DNA of 64,000 bases from Gelidibacter japonicus (GCF_010725055.1 NZ_BJKB01000005.1:223741-287740), one strand, 5' to 3'; positions 54,608-63,918 are shown, counted from the stretch's first letter. Notes: generated by a model from the sequence alone, not told the origin. Translations and numbers: made by a program.

Positions 54608-55657
54608 GTGAAAAGTTACGATCTCATCATCATTGGCGGCGGACAAGCAGGACTTTCTGTGGCGTATTTTTTAAGACGGAGCGGTTTGGATTATCTCATT
54701 TTGGACGATCAAAACGAAGCGGGTGGCGCCTGGCTGCATTATTGGGAGAGCCTGAAACTATTCTCACCCACCGATTACAGTTCCCTGTCCGGGTGGCAGA
54801 TGCCAGACACCAAGGATGACTACCCGATTAGGGATGAATTTATCGCCTATCTCAAAGCCTACGAGGCCCGTTATGAGTTTCCGGTGCAACGCAACACCCA
54901 AGTGGTACAGGTGACCAAGGAAGATGATCTTTTTAAGCTTGAAACCAACCAAGGGAACTTCTATGCCAAGGCCGTGGTCAGTGCTACGGGAACGGCTAAA
55001 AATCCGCACCTCCCCCACTATCCCAATCAGAAGGCCTACCATGGCATGCAACTGCATACGGCGGACTATCGCAATGCCGATGCTTTTAGAGATCAAAAAG
55101 TCATGGTCATAGGCGGCGGGAACTCCGGCGCCCAGATCCTTTCGGAAGTGTCCAAAGTGGCGGACACAACCTGGGTCACTTTGGATCCCCCGCGGTTTCT
55201 TCCCGAAGATATCGATGGCCGCTACCTCTTCCATCAAGCCAATGCCAGTTTTTTTGACAAGACCACCGACTCGTTTAATCGGCGGGTATCCTTAAGTGAT
55301 ATCGTTCTTGTAGAAAGTGTGGTCGATGGCTTAGAGCGTGATGTGTACCACGATATCAGACCCTTTGCCTCGTTTTATAAAGACGGGGTGGTTTGGGACA
55401 ATGGCAAGAAGGAAGCTTTTGATGCCGTGATTTGGTGTACCGGATTTAAACCCAATCTCAACCATTTGGAAGCTTTGGAGGTGGTGGAAAATCATCAGAT
55501 TGCCACCAAAGGCACCCGTTCCGTAAAAGAACCTCAGCTTTGGCTGGTGGGCTATGGTTATTGGACTGGCTTTGCCTCTGGCACCATCTATGGCGTAGGG
55601 AAAACGGCGCGGGACACGGCGCGGGAGATTAAGGCGTATTTTAAAAGGCGATCTTGA
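54608..55657 (+). CDS. ArsO-like flavin-dependent monooxygenase
   Basis: A GTG-start gene of 349 residues. The protein has the FAD-binding start DLIIIGGGQAGLSVAYFLRRS and the ArsO-like signature GGAWLHYWESLKLFSPTDYSSLSGW, then an NAD(P) site (VMVIGGGNSGAQILSEV) and the C-terminal flavin loop (WCTGFKPNLNHLEAL). ArsO-type proteins sit beside arsenate reductases. No arsenite pump or ArsR gene is visible here, so the pair may act in organoarsenical chemistry or another function. Confidence 0.85.
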   Translation: MKSYDLIIIGGGQAGLSVAYFLRRSGLDYLILDDQNEAGGAWLHYWESLKLFSPTDYSSLSGWQMPDTKDDYPIRDEFIAYLKAYEARYEFPVQRNTQVVQVTKEDDLFKLETNQGNFYAKAVVSATGTAKNPHLPHYPNQKAYHGMQLHTADYRNADAFRDQKVMVIGGGNSGAQILSEVSKVADTTWVTLDPPRFLPEDIDGRYLFHQANASFFDKTTDSFNRRVSLSDIVLVESVVDGLERDVYHDIRPFASFYKDGVVWDNGKKEAFDAVIWCTGFKPNLNHLEALEVVENHQIATKGTRSVKEPQLWLVGYGYWTGFASGTIYGVGKTARDTAREIKAYFKRRS

Positions 55658-55828
55658 TTTTAGGATGTCTTCTTTAATTACCGATGTAGCGAGATTATGG
55701 ATGGTTTTCAACGCACTTTCTCCGCTTGTGTTTGACAATGGTTTGGGTTCTTTAAATGCGATTTTCGGGAAGGGTTGTGAGCCGATTTTGGGAGAGAACT
55801 AAGGAGAATAGGTTTTTGAGGGTGAAAT

Positions 55829-55979
55829 ATACGTAGTTCTACTTATTGGAAAATTAGGGGAAAGGTGGTAGATTGGGGGTTGGGAATTTTAACAATAAAT
55901 TAGATAAACTAAAAGTTGCTCCTGTTGGCACACTGAGGGCAGATATGAGTCCTTTTAGTGCTTATAAATACAAGTTGTA
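55829..55979 (+). repeat. Dispersed repeat, copy B (about 151 bp)
   Basis: Partner of 9737-9891. It lies directly before the left structured element of the restriction cassette. Confidence 0.7.
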
Positions 55980-55994
55980 TGCCATGCTGAAAAA

Positions 55995-56087
55995 GCCAAC
56001 GCGCAAATAGGCACATTTGGTTTTTATCGACCCACAAGCCAAACGCAAAAAACCAAAAGAGCCTATTTTTTTGCCAACGCTCGGACG
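55995..56087 (+). repeat. Left attC-like structured element
   Basis: GCCAACGC is followed by a hairpin with 21-nt arms (56005-56025 and 56048-56068) pairing at 19 of 21 positions around a 22-nt loop, then GCCAACGCTCGGACG at 56073-56087. The same layout recurs at 62379-62474 with a different stem sequence, so structure rather than stem sequence is conserved. Confidence 0.7.
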
Positions 56088-56175
56088 GACTAGCAAGGAA
56101 ACGAACGAAAAGTATATTGAAAAATGAGATAAATGGAAAATTTGGGCTATTTTAGCGACTTAAATTTATACGGAC

Positions 56176-56373
56176 ATGAACCGAATAAAGGAAGTGCTTG
56201 AAGAGAAAGGAATCAAGCAAACTTGGCTAGCTTACAAGCTCGGAAAGAGTTACAACATGGTGAACGGATATGTGCAAAACAGGCAACAACCAAGACTTGA
56301 AATCCTTTTTGAAATAGCGAATATTCTAGAAATTGATGTGAAGGAACTTTTGAAGTCCAATAAAGAAAATTGA
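56176..56373 (+). CDS. XRE-type transcriptional regulator of the restriction cassette
   Basis: A 65-residue single-domain helix-turn-helix protein (GIKQTWLAYKLGKSYNMVNGYVQNRQQPRLEILFEIANIL). It is immediately upstream of the M-like gene (next start 5 bases after its stop) and probably acts as a controller protein for the restriction genes. Confidence 0.85.
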   Translation: MNRIKEVLEEKGIKQTWLAYKLGKSYNMVNGYVQNRQQPRLEILFEIANILEIDVKELLKSNKEN

Positions 56374-56377
56374 ACAG

Positions 56378-57394
56378 GTGCGAACAGGAATTGACATATT
56401 AGAAAATGAATTGATTGCTCAGTACCCTGACGTACTCGAAATATTACTTCGTGACCACACCACTCAAAAAAATATATTTTGGGCTACTAATAACTACGAA
56501 CATCTCGGAGCGCCATACAATTCTGATGCCTACATACTTCCAGAGTTAATTACAGGAGAAAACGGCAATATCATCATGCCGCGAGTTCATAAAGATAAGG
56601 TTTTGCAACAATCCAGATCCAAGGAAATGGCTGAAGTGTTTACCCCTTCATGGATTTGCAATACTCAAAACAATCTTATCGATAATGCTTGGTTTGGAAA
56701 AGAAGGAGTTTTCAATCAAGAAAAAGCCTTGTCTGATGGAACAAAAGGTTGGGAAGTAAACACGGATAAAATCACCTTCCCAAAAGGCAAAACTTGGAAT
56801 GGCTATGTGAGAGATACTCGCCTCGAAATTGCTTGCGGAGAAGCTCCTTATATCACAAGCCGATATGATAGTACGACAGGAGAATTCATTCCAATTCAAA
56901 ATAGAATTGGCATTTTAGACCGTAAACTGAGAGTGATAAACGAAAATGTTGACTCATCGGGGGAATGGCTAAAAGCAGCACAATCGGCTTACAAAAACAC
57001 CTATGCTTTTGAATGGCAAGGCGATAGCTTGTTACTCGCAAGAGAGTCCATGCTTGCCACATTCATTGAAAACTACACAGTAAAATTTGACAAAGAGCCA
57101 TTACTAAAATCTATTCAATATATAGCCTACATTATTTCTTGGAATGTATGGCAAATGGACGGACTGAAAGGCGTAATTCCAAACAGCTGTGGTCATAAAA
57201 CTGAGACAAGCGTAAATCTTTTTGGAGAAACTGAGACCAAACACACTTTTTGCGAAGGTTGCGAAAAAGGTAATATCCGTAAACATAACGGCACTTATGC
57301 TTTAATAAAGGATTGGTCTAACAAGGATTCGAAAACAGGTAAAACGAGCAGAAAAATCAGGTTCATTGACCTTTTAAATCATCGCGGAAAATGA
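56378..57394 (+). CDS. Restriction subunit M-like protein without NPPY motif
   Basis: A GTG-start gene of 338 residues. The opening AEVFTPSWICNTQNNLIDNAWFG is like the beginning of N6-adenine methylase subunits, but a NPPY motif is absent; where a catalytic motif could stand, the chain reads LEIACGEAPYITSRYD. A possible zinc site follows (NSCGHKTE ... FCEGCEKGN). It overlaps the next gene in an ATGA arrangement. It may act as a target-recognition or structural partner of the helicase-methylase protein. The annotation as restriction subunit M is by resemblance only. Confidence 0.75.
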   Translation: MRTGIDILENELIAQYPDVLEILLRDHTTQKNIFWATNNYEHLGAPYNSDAYILPELITGENGNIIMPRVHKDKVLQQSRSKEMAEVFTPSWICNTQNNLIDNAWFGKEGVFNQEKALSDGTKGWEVNTDKITFPKGKTWNGYVRDTRLEIACGEAPYITSRYDSTTGEFIPIQNRIGILDRKLRVINENVDSSGEWLKAAQSAYKNTYAFEWQGDSLLLARESMLATFIENYTVKFDKEPLLKSIQYIAYIISWNVWQMDGLKGVIPNSCGHKTETSVNLFGETETKHTFCEGCEKGNIRKHNGTYALIKDWSNKDSKTGKTSRKIRFIDLLNHRGK

Positions 57395-60300
57395 AATTTA
57401 CATCATCATTAAAACTAAAGTTAATCTACGTTTTCCGCATCAATGATGCTGCCCATAACGGTTGTTTGAAAATTGGAGAAGCAACTTCTGATAATGAGAA
57501 TATTTGGGGACTTGAACCGAACAGCAAAGCACTTAATAAAGCAGCCAAAAAGCGTATAGACCAATACACCCGAACAGCGGGAATTGCTTATGACTTGCTT
57601 TATACCGAACTGACAATCTTTAATGATAAAAATGGACTAATGGCTTTTTCAGACCATGAAGTGCATAATGTGCTTACTCGTTCAGGTGTAAAAAAGAAAA
57701 TATTTGATTCCAAAAACAAAGCCAATGAATGGTTTGTCACAGACCTTGAAACGGTAAAAAAAGCAATCGCAGCCGTAAAAGAAGGCAAAGATTCACTTCA
57801 TGCCAGTGAGGTTTCAGAAAGGCAAAACCCAATTGTATTTAGACCTGAACAAAAAGAGGCGATTGAAAAGACCATTAAGCAGTTCAAAAAAAGCAACGAA
57901 ATGCTATGGTTTGCAAAAATGCGTTTCGGTAAAACACTTTCAGCTCTTCAAGTTGTAAAGGAACATGAATTTACCCGAACACTTATTCTAACACACCGCC
58001 CTGTGGTGGATAAGGGTTGGTTTGAAGACTTTGGGAAAATATTCTACGATTCTCCACAGTATTCGTATGGTTCTAAAAATCAAGGAAATCAGTTTGCGAC
58101 TCTGGAGAGAGAATGTAAAAAAGGAAATTCCAAGTACATCTATTTTGCATCCATGCAAGACCTTAGAGGTTCGGAATTGGTAGGTGGTAACTTCAATAAA
58201 AATGATGAAATCTTTGGAACAACTTGGGACTTCGTCATTGTAGATGAAGCGCATGAAGGCACACAAACCGAGCTAGGAACAAACGTACTTAGAGAGCTTA
58301 AAAAAGAAAATACAAAGGTGCTTCACCTTTCTGGAACCCCTTTCAATTTGCTAGACAATTACCAAGAAGATGAAATCTATACTTGGGATTATGTGATGGA
58401 ACAAAAAGCAAAAGCAGATTGGGATAAAATTCACTTTGGCGACCCAAACCCTTATGCATCACTTCCAAAACTCAATATTTTTACTTACGACCTTGGGAAA
58501 TTACTGCACGGTTATATTGACGAAGAAGTAGCGTTTAATTTCCGTGAGTTTTTTCGAGTGAACGAAACAGGAAGTTTTCTTCATGAGAAAGACGTGTTTT
58601 CATTCCTAAACCTAATTTGTAAATCCGATTCTGAAAGTAATTACCCCTATTCCACGGAAGAATATCGCGATAATTTCCGGCATTCGCTTTGGATGGTACC
58701 AGGTGTAAGAGAAGCCAAAGCACTGAGCGCTATGCTTAAAACACACCCTGTCTTTGGCCAATTTGACATTGTAAATGTGGCAGGTGACGGTGATGAAGAG
58801 GAAGCCAACGAAGAAGCGCTTAAAAAAGTAGAAAAAGCCATTGGCGCCAATCCGCATGAAAACTACACCATTACGCTTTCGTGCGGACGTTTAACTACGG
58901 GCGTTTCTGTAAAAGCTTGGACGGCAGTTTTTATGCTTTCAGGCTCACACAATACTTCGGCTTCTGCCTATATGCAAACCATTTTCAGAGTGCAAACACC
59001 TGCCACCATTAACGGTAAAGTAAAGGAAGAGTGCTTTGTTTTTGACTTTGCGCCTGATCGTACGCTGAAAGTCATTGCCGAAACAGCTAAAGTTTCAGCC
59101 AAGGCAGGAAAGACCACAGGCGAAGACCGCAAGATTATGGGTGAGTTCTTAAACTTCTGCCCCATCATTGCCTTTGACGGTTCTCGCATGAGGGACTATG
59201 ACGTAAATGGCATGCTGGAACAGCTCAAGAAGGTTTATATCGAGCGGGTGATGAACAATGGCTTTGAAGACCAGCATCTTTACAACCGTGACCAATTGAT
59301 GCAATTGGATGATGTGGAGGTAGAAGAATTCAATGGACTCAAAAAAGTGATTGGCAGCACCAAAGCCATGCCCAAAAGCAAGGACATAGAAATAAACAAA
59401 CAAGGTTTTACAGAAGAAGATTACGAACAAATAGAACAAGCCCAAAAGAAGAAGAAAAAAGAACTCAGTCCACAAGAAAACGAGCTTTTGGAGCGCTACA
59501 AAGAACAAAAGAAAATGCGCGACACCGCAGTCTCTATTCTTCGTGGCATTTCTATTCGCATGCCTTTATTGATTTACGGTGCGGATGTAAAAAATGAAGA
59601 AACAGAAATATCCATAGACAACTTTACAGATTTGGTGGACAATCAATCTTGGGAGGAATTTATGCCCAAAGGCGTTGACAAAGCCACATTTAGGAAGTTC
59701 AAAAAGTACTACGAGCCAGATGTTTTTCGTGCAGCGGGCAAACGCATAAGAGCTTTGGCTCGAGCCACCGACCATGTGACCATTGAAGAACGTATTGAAC
59801 GCATTACCCACATTTTTGGTACCTTCAGAAACCCCGACAAAGAAACCGTATTGACACCATGGCGAGTAGTGAACATGCACTTGGGTGACTGTTTGGGCGG
59901 TTATGTCTTTTTGGATGAAGCCCATGAAAAAACAATCGCACATCCGAATTTTACATCACAAGGTCAAGTAACCGAAGAGGTTTTTGCCACAGATGCTCGT
60001 ATTTTAGAAATCAATTCTAAATCGGGTCTCTATCCTTTGTATGTGGCGTATTCCATTTTCAGAAACCGTATCAAGGAGAAGTATCCTGACAAGGACCCCA
60101 ACACACTCACAGTCGCACAACAGCAGGAATTATGGGATAAAACAGTAGCAGAAAATGTATTTGTACTCTGTAAAACCCCTATGGCAAAAAGCATTACCAA
60201 ACGCACCTTGGTAGGTTTTAGAACTGCCAATGTAAACACGCACTATTTTGAAGACATGGTGCGACAAATTACTCAACGTCCCGAAAAGTTTATTGCAAAA

Positions 60301-61362
60301 ATCAAAAAAGGACAATCTTATTGGAAAGCTAATAACAACAACGACATGAAATTTAACGCAATCGTAGGCAATCCGCCTTATCAGGAAACTACAGAAGGTA
60401 CAAGTGACAAGCCTATCTATCACCTTTTCATGGATATTGCTCATCAAATATCCGACAAAGTCACTTTCATAACTCCAGGCCGCTTTTTGTTCAATGCAGG
60501 TAAAACACCAAAGGATTGGAACAGCAAAATCCTCAATGACAAGCACTTTAAAGTAGTTTGGTACGAGAGTGATAGTACAAAAGTTTTTCCCAATGTGGAT
60601 ATCAAAGGTGGTGTTGCGGTTACCTTTAGAGATAAGAAACAAGTATTCGGCAATATTGGAGTATTTACATCGTACCCAGAATTAAGCTCCATTGCAGACA
60701 AAGTAAATTCAGACAACGGCTTTTCTCCTATTAGCAATCATATCTACTCTCAAAATAAGTTCAAACTAAATGTGCTTTTCAATGACTTCCCTGAATACAA
60801 GAAAATAATAGGAAGTAACGGGAGCGAAAAGAGGTTGACCACTTCAATTTTCGGACAACTTGAAGTCTTTACTGAAAACAGAGTAGGCAAAAATGATATA
60901 AATGTTTTAGGCTTAATAAAAAATAATCGCTTTTATCGTTTTATCAGTTCAAAATACCTTGAGAAGCACGAAACACTTGATAAATATAAAGTCCTTTTAC
61001 CGAAAAGTAATGGAACAGGTCAACTTGGCGAAGTTTTGTCTACTCCATTAGTTGGGGATCCTAATACAGGATATACCCAATCATTTATTGGTATTGGTGC
61101 GTTTGATTCAGCTGAAATTGCGAGTGCCTGTTTAAAGTATATTCAAACTAAATTCACAAGAGCTTTATTGGGAATTTTGAAGGTAACTCAAGATAATAGT
61201 AAAGATGTTTGGAAGTTTGTTCCCGTTCAAGACTTCACAACCAACTCAGACATCGATTGGACAAAATCCATTTCTGAAATAGACCAGCAGTTGTACAAAA
61301 AGTACCAATTGAGTTCGGAAGAAGTGGCGTTTATAGAAAGTATGATAAAATCAATGGCGTAA
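57391..61362 (+). CDS. Single-chain GIY-YIG/helicase/DNA-methylase restriction protein
   Basis: A 1323-residue multi-domain enzyme. About 8-125 is a T5orf172/GIY-YIG-like nuclease domain (LIYVFRI ... GCLKIGEAT, MAFSDHEVHNVL). About 150-540 is a superfamily 2 helicase: Walker A AKMRFGKT (175-182), DEAH (285-288), LSGTPF (313-318), and the RVQTPA-type motif VI. About 860-1080 is an N6-adenine methylase with motif I-like LEINSKSG (872-879) and NPPY at 994-997. The C-terminus (about 1080-1323) would be target recognition. The layout resembles single-chain type ISP restriction enzymes, but with a GIY-YIG-like nuclease in place of the usual N-terminal nuclease. Confidence 0.85.
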   Translation: MKFTSSLKLKLIYVFRINDAAHNGCLKIGEATSDNENIWGLEPNSKALNKAAKKRIDQYTRTAGIAYDLLYTELTIFNDKNGLMAFSDHEVHNVLTRSGVKKKIFDSKNKANEWFVTDLETVKKAIAAVKEGKDSLHASEVSERQNPIVFRPEQKEAIEKTIKQFKKSNEMLWFAKMRFGKTLSALQVVKEHEFTRTLILTHRPVVDKGWFEDFGKIFYDSPQYSYGSKNQGNQFATLERECKKGNSKYIYFASMQDLRGSELVGGNFNKNDEIFGTTWDFVIVDEAHEGTQTELGTNVLRELKKENTKVLHLSGTPFNLLDNYQEDEIYTWDYVMEQKAKADWDKIHFGDPNPYASLPKLNIFTYDLGKLLHGYIDEEVAFNFREFFRVNETGSFLHEKDVFSFLNLICKSDSESNYPYSTEEYRDNFRHSLWMVPGVREAKALSAMLKTHPVFGQFDIVNVAGDGDEEEANEEALKKVEKAIGANPHENYTITLSCGRLTTGVSVKAWTAVFMLSGSHNTSASAYMQTIFRVQTPATINGKVKEECFVFDFAPDRTLKVIAETAKVSAKAGKTTGEDRKIMGEFLNFCPIIAFDGSRMRDYDVNGMLEQLKKVYIERVMNNGFEDQHLYNRDQLMQLDDVEVEEFNGLKKVIGSTKAMPKSKDIEINKQGFTEEDYEQIEQAQKKKKKELSPQENELLERYKEQKKMRDTAVSILRGISIRMPLLIYGADVKNEETEISIDNFTDLVDNQSWEEFMPKGVDKATFRKFKKYYEPDVFRAAGKRIRALARATDHVTIEERIERITHIFGTFRNPDKETVLTPWRVVNMHLGDCLGGYVFLDEAHEKTIAHPNFTSQGQVTEEVFATDARILEINSKSGLYPLYVAYSIFRNRIKEKYPDKDPNTLTVAQQQELWDKTVAENVFVLCKTPMAKSITKRTLVGFRTANVNTHYFEDMVRQITQRPEKFIAKIKKGQSYWKANNNNDMKFNAIVGNPPYQETTEGTSDKPIYHLFMDIAHQISDKVTFITPGRFLFNAGKTPKDWNSKILNDKHFKVVWYESDSTKVFPNVDIKGGVAVTFRDKKQVFGNIGVFTSYPELSSIADKVNSDNGFSPISNHIYSQNKFKLNVLFNDFPEYKKIIGSNGSEKRLTTSIFGQLEVFTENRVGKNDINVLGLIKNNRFYRFISSKYLEKHETLDKYKVLLPKSNGTGQLGEVLSTPLVGDPNTGYTQSFIGIGAFDSAEIASACLKYIQTKFTRALLGILKVTQDNSKDVWKFVPVQDFTTNSDIDWTKSISEIDQQLYKKYQLSSEEVAFIESMIKSMA

Positions 61363-61373
61363 AATTTACCACT

Positions 61374-62369
61374 ATGTCAAGAAAAGCCAGATGTCAGCAT
61401 TTACTCGAAAAATCCGTTCATGCGGCATTATCGGCTATTGAGATATACAACAAACCTGATTTTAAATACAGAGAAGAAAGTTTTTCAATTCTTATGGTAA
61501 ATGCTTGGGAGTTGCTATTAAAAGCTCGCATCCTTCAGCGGAATAAAAACAAGTTAGAAAGCATTTACATCATTGACCCAAACAAGACTCGCAAAGACGG
61601 TACACCTTATAAAAAGCCAAAATTCAAAACTAGTCGCTCGGGAAACTACCTGACAATTGACGTAACCAACGCCATGAAGGAATTGAAACTTCCCGAACGG
61701 CTGAAAGAAAATTTAGGCTTGCTCATTGAAATTCGGGACAATGCCATTCACTTTATGAACGACAGCAAGTTGTTTGAAAAGAAGTTTTTAGAAATCGGCA
61801 CTTCATCCTTGAAAAGCTATGTAAACATGGTCAACAAATGGTTTGACTATGATTTGAGCCAATACAATTTTTACCTAATGCCCATTTCGTTTTTCCACAA
61901 TCACGAAATGCAAAGTTTTTCAATCAACAAGGAAGACAAGCAACACCAAAACCTGTTGAAGTTCATAGCAGCCAAAGAGAAGTCCTTTCCTTCTGACGAA
62001 ACGCAAGAACACAATATTTCGCTGATACTTGAAACCAAATGGGTAAAATCAAAATCCGTTGATACCTTGACATCATTCAAGTATGACCCAGACGACCCAA
62101 ACGCCATTTCGTACAAAGAAGATTCGGAAGAAGTATTTAGAAAGAAATATCCTTGGAGTTGGACAAACCATCTAAAGCCAAAGCTTCAAGCTCGTTACAA
62201 TAATTTCAAGATGGATCAGAAGTTTTGGAAATTGAAGAAAACTTTTGAGAGTAATAAAAAATACTCGGATGAACGACATTTAGATTGGAATAACCCAAAA
62301 GGAACGAAAATGAAATTTTACAGCACTGAGATTCTTAAAGAATTTGACAAGCACTATGATAAAAAATAG
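61374..62369 (+). CDS. DUF3644 protein with HEPN-type RNase motif
   Basis: A 331-residue protein. The DUF3644 N-terminal part (EKSVHAALSAIEIYNKPDF, ESFSILMVNAWELLLKARIL) is helical and carries the motif RDNAIH at Arg121-His126, which matches the R-x4-6-H pattern of HEPN ribonucleases. It starts 11 bases after the restriction gene, so it is probably co-expressed. It could be a toxin-like RNase backup that acts if restriction fails. Function inferred. Confidence 0.82.
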   Translation: MSRKARCQHLLEKSVHAALSAIEIYNKPDFKYREESFSILMVNAWELLLKARILQRNKNKLESIYIIDPNKTRKDGTPYKKPKFKTSRSGNYLTIDVTNAMKELKLPERLKENLGLLIEIRDNAIHFMNDSKLFEKKFLEIGTSSLKSYVNMVNKWFDYDLSQYNFYLMPISFFHNHEMQSFSINKEDKQHQNLLKFIAAKEKSFPSDETQEHNISLILETKWVKSKSVDTLTSFKYDPDDPNAISYKEDSEEVFRKKYPWSWTNHLKPKLQARYNNFKMDQKFWKLKKTFESNKKYSDERHLDWNNPKGTKMKFYSTEILKEFDKHYDKK

Positions 62370-62378
62370 CCCAAATAT

Positions 62379-62474
62379 GCCAACGCTTCAAAGCCACACA
62401 CATTGCCAAGCCGCTCTAGCCAACCGCACCAGCCAAAGCTTGTCAAAGAGTGTGTCTTCGCCTACGCACGGACG
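62379..62474 (+). repeat. Right attC-like structured element
   Basis: GCCAACGC at 62379 is followed by an imperfect hairpin (62396-62411 with 62438-62455) and then GCCTACGCACGGACG at 62460-62474, which matches the left element end at 13 of 15 positions. It begins 10 bases after the DUF3644 stop. Confidence 0.65.
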
Positions 62475-62504
62475 AAAAGAAAGCACGGGCATACAATCGA
62501 GTAG

Positions 62505-62572
62505 ACGGGTGACGACCTACCGGTCGCCACTGCGCCTCTCACACCACCGTACGTACGGGTCTCGTATACGGC
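62505..62572 (-). ncRNA. Group II intron domains V and VI
   Basis: Domain V: on the minus strand GCCGTATACGAGACCCGTAC then GTACGGTGGTGTGAGAGGCG, forming the expected hairpin (about 62535-62572). Domain VI: hairpin GTGGCGACC with GGTCGTCAC (62509-62530) and the 3' tail. The maturase stop lies inside domain V. Confidence 0.75.
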
Positions 62573-63918
62573 GGTTCGCAAAAAGATGGGTTGAGTTCTA
62601 AGTAAACATCGGTCAATGATTGATACCCTCTCATTTTTAAGCGTTTTAAAGTAATGGTCGTCCCTAAAATAGGACTCTGTGCGGTTGCCCAACCACCTTT
62701 TCGAGTTCTGCTCCATGCATAGGCATGGTCTTGGTCAATGCCCAGTCGTATGAGGTTTTTCCTCTTCCGTTCGGGTTTCTTCCAATCGTGCCAGATGCAG
62801 TAGCGTATTCGATTTCTGAGCCAGCCATCAATATCGCGCAATTTGCCTGCTATACGTGTTCCCCGAAAATAGTTCAGCCATCCTCGTTGGATCTCCTTTA
62901 GCTTGGCAATGCGATGTCCCAGCTTGACTCCAGTGGTTTTTTGGGTAATGCTTTTGAGCTTTCCCTTTAGTTTCTTCCATGCCTTTTCTGCCACTACCAA
63001 CTGATATTGGTTCTTGGTTCCTTTCTTGTACACAGGCACAAACCCAAATCCCAAAATAGTGAAGTCCACGGGTTTTCTAATCCCACTTTTCTCCCTATTA
63101 ATGGTAAGCTTGAGCTTGGTTCTTAAGAATTTAACAAGAGCCTGAGACGTGGCTTTCGCCTGACTGTCTGATTTGCAATAGATACTAAAATCATCGGCAT
63201 ATCTCACAAATTTGAGATCCCTTGTTGTCATTTCCCTGTCCAACTCGTGGAGCAGGATATTTGACAGTAAAGGACTTAAGGGAGATCCTTGCGGAACTCC
63301 CTTTCTACGCTTTTGCATTTTACCGTTGATCTGTATCGGTGCACGCAGCCATTTACGAATGAGTCGCATCACAGTCTTGCACTTCACTTTTTTGAACAGC
63401 AGATTCAGGAGCAGGCAGTGGTCAACTTCGTCAAAGAAGTTTTTCAGGTCAATATCCACAATGTGGTTCAGTCCCTGATGGATGTAGTCCCGTGATTGTC
63501 CGACAGCTTGTCGGGCGTTCTTATTGGGACGGAATCCAAAACTGCTTGCATTGAATTCGGGTTCAAATAGCGGCGACAACACTTGCGATACGGCTTGTTG
63601 CATCACTCTGTCAGTGGTGGTGGGAACGCCCAACAACCGGGTTCTCCCGTTGTCCTTGGGGATCTCAATCCCCAGAATCGGTTGTGGCAAGTAGCGGTCC
63701 GTCGTAATCTCCTGAAGCAATTGTGTCTTTAGGAAAGGAAAATCCTCCTTGAGCTGCATAGTTTTTATACCATCGATTCCCGCACTGCCTTTATTGGCAA
63801 TGACGTGTTCCAACGCTTTTTGAAGATTGTAGGGATGTACTACTCGTCCAATCATTTTTTTGTTTGTTGTACTTTTTTGTAACCTGTCCTTGTTCTCTGG
63901 GGCTATGGCTCGCACCAT
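62539..63918 (-). CDS. ltrA: Group II intron reverse transcriptase/maturase
   Basis: A 459-residue intron-encoded protein. Reverse transcriptase blocks are visible: GSAGIDGIKTMQLKEDFP, IPKDNGRTRLLGVPTTTDRV, FGFRPNKNARQAVGQ, the palm motif RKGVPQGSPLSPLLSNILLH, and the catalytic FVRYADDFSIYC. The maturase X domain follows (KLKGKLKSITQKTTGVKL ... GWLNYFRGT). The ATG is at 63918. No H-N-H endonuclease domain is seen at the C-terminus. Confidence 0.93.
   Translation of the reverse strand: MVRAIAPENKDRLQKSTTNKKMIGRVVHPYNLQKALEHVIANKGSAGIDGIKTMQLKEDFPFLKTQLLQEITTDRYLPQPILGIEIPKDNGRTRLLGVPTTTDRVMQQAVSQVLSPLFEPEFNASSFGFRPNKNARQAVGQSRDYIHQGLNHIVDIDLKNFFDEVDHCLLLNLLFKKVKCKTVMRLIRKWLRAPIQINGKMQKRRKGVPQGSPLSPLLSNILLHELDREMTTRDLKFVRYADDFSIYCKSDSQAKATSQALVKFLRTKLKLTINREKSGIRKPVDFTILGFGFVPVYKKGTKNQYQLVVAEKAWKKLKGKLKSITQKTTGVKLGHRIAKLKEIQRGWLNYFRGTRIAGKLRDIDGWLRNRIRYCIWHDWKKPERKRKNLIRLGIDQDHAYAWSRTRKGGWATAQSPILGTTITLKRLKMRGYQSLTDVYLELNPSFCEPPYTRPVRTVV

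Larger units (their letters stand above)
55658..56175. other. Accessory-island left edge
   Basis: About 520 bases without a gene. It contains the second copy of the dispersed 150-bp repeat (55829-55979) and the left structured element (55995-56087), then short sequence to the HTH gene. Confidence 0.6.
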
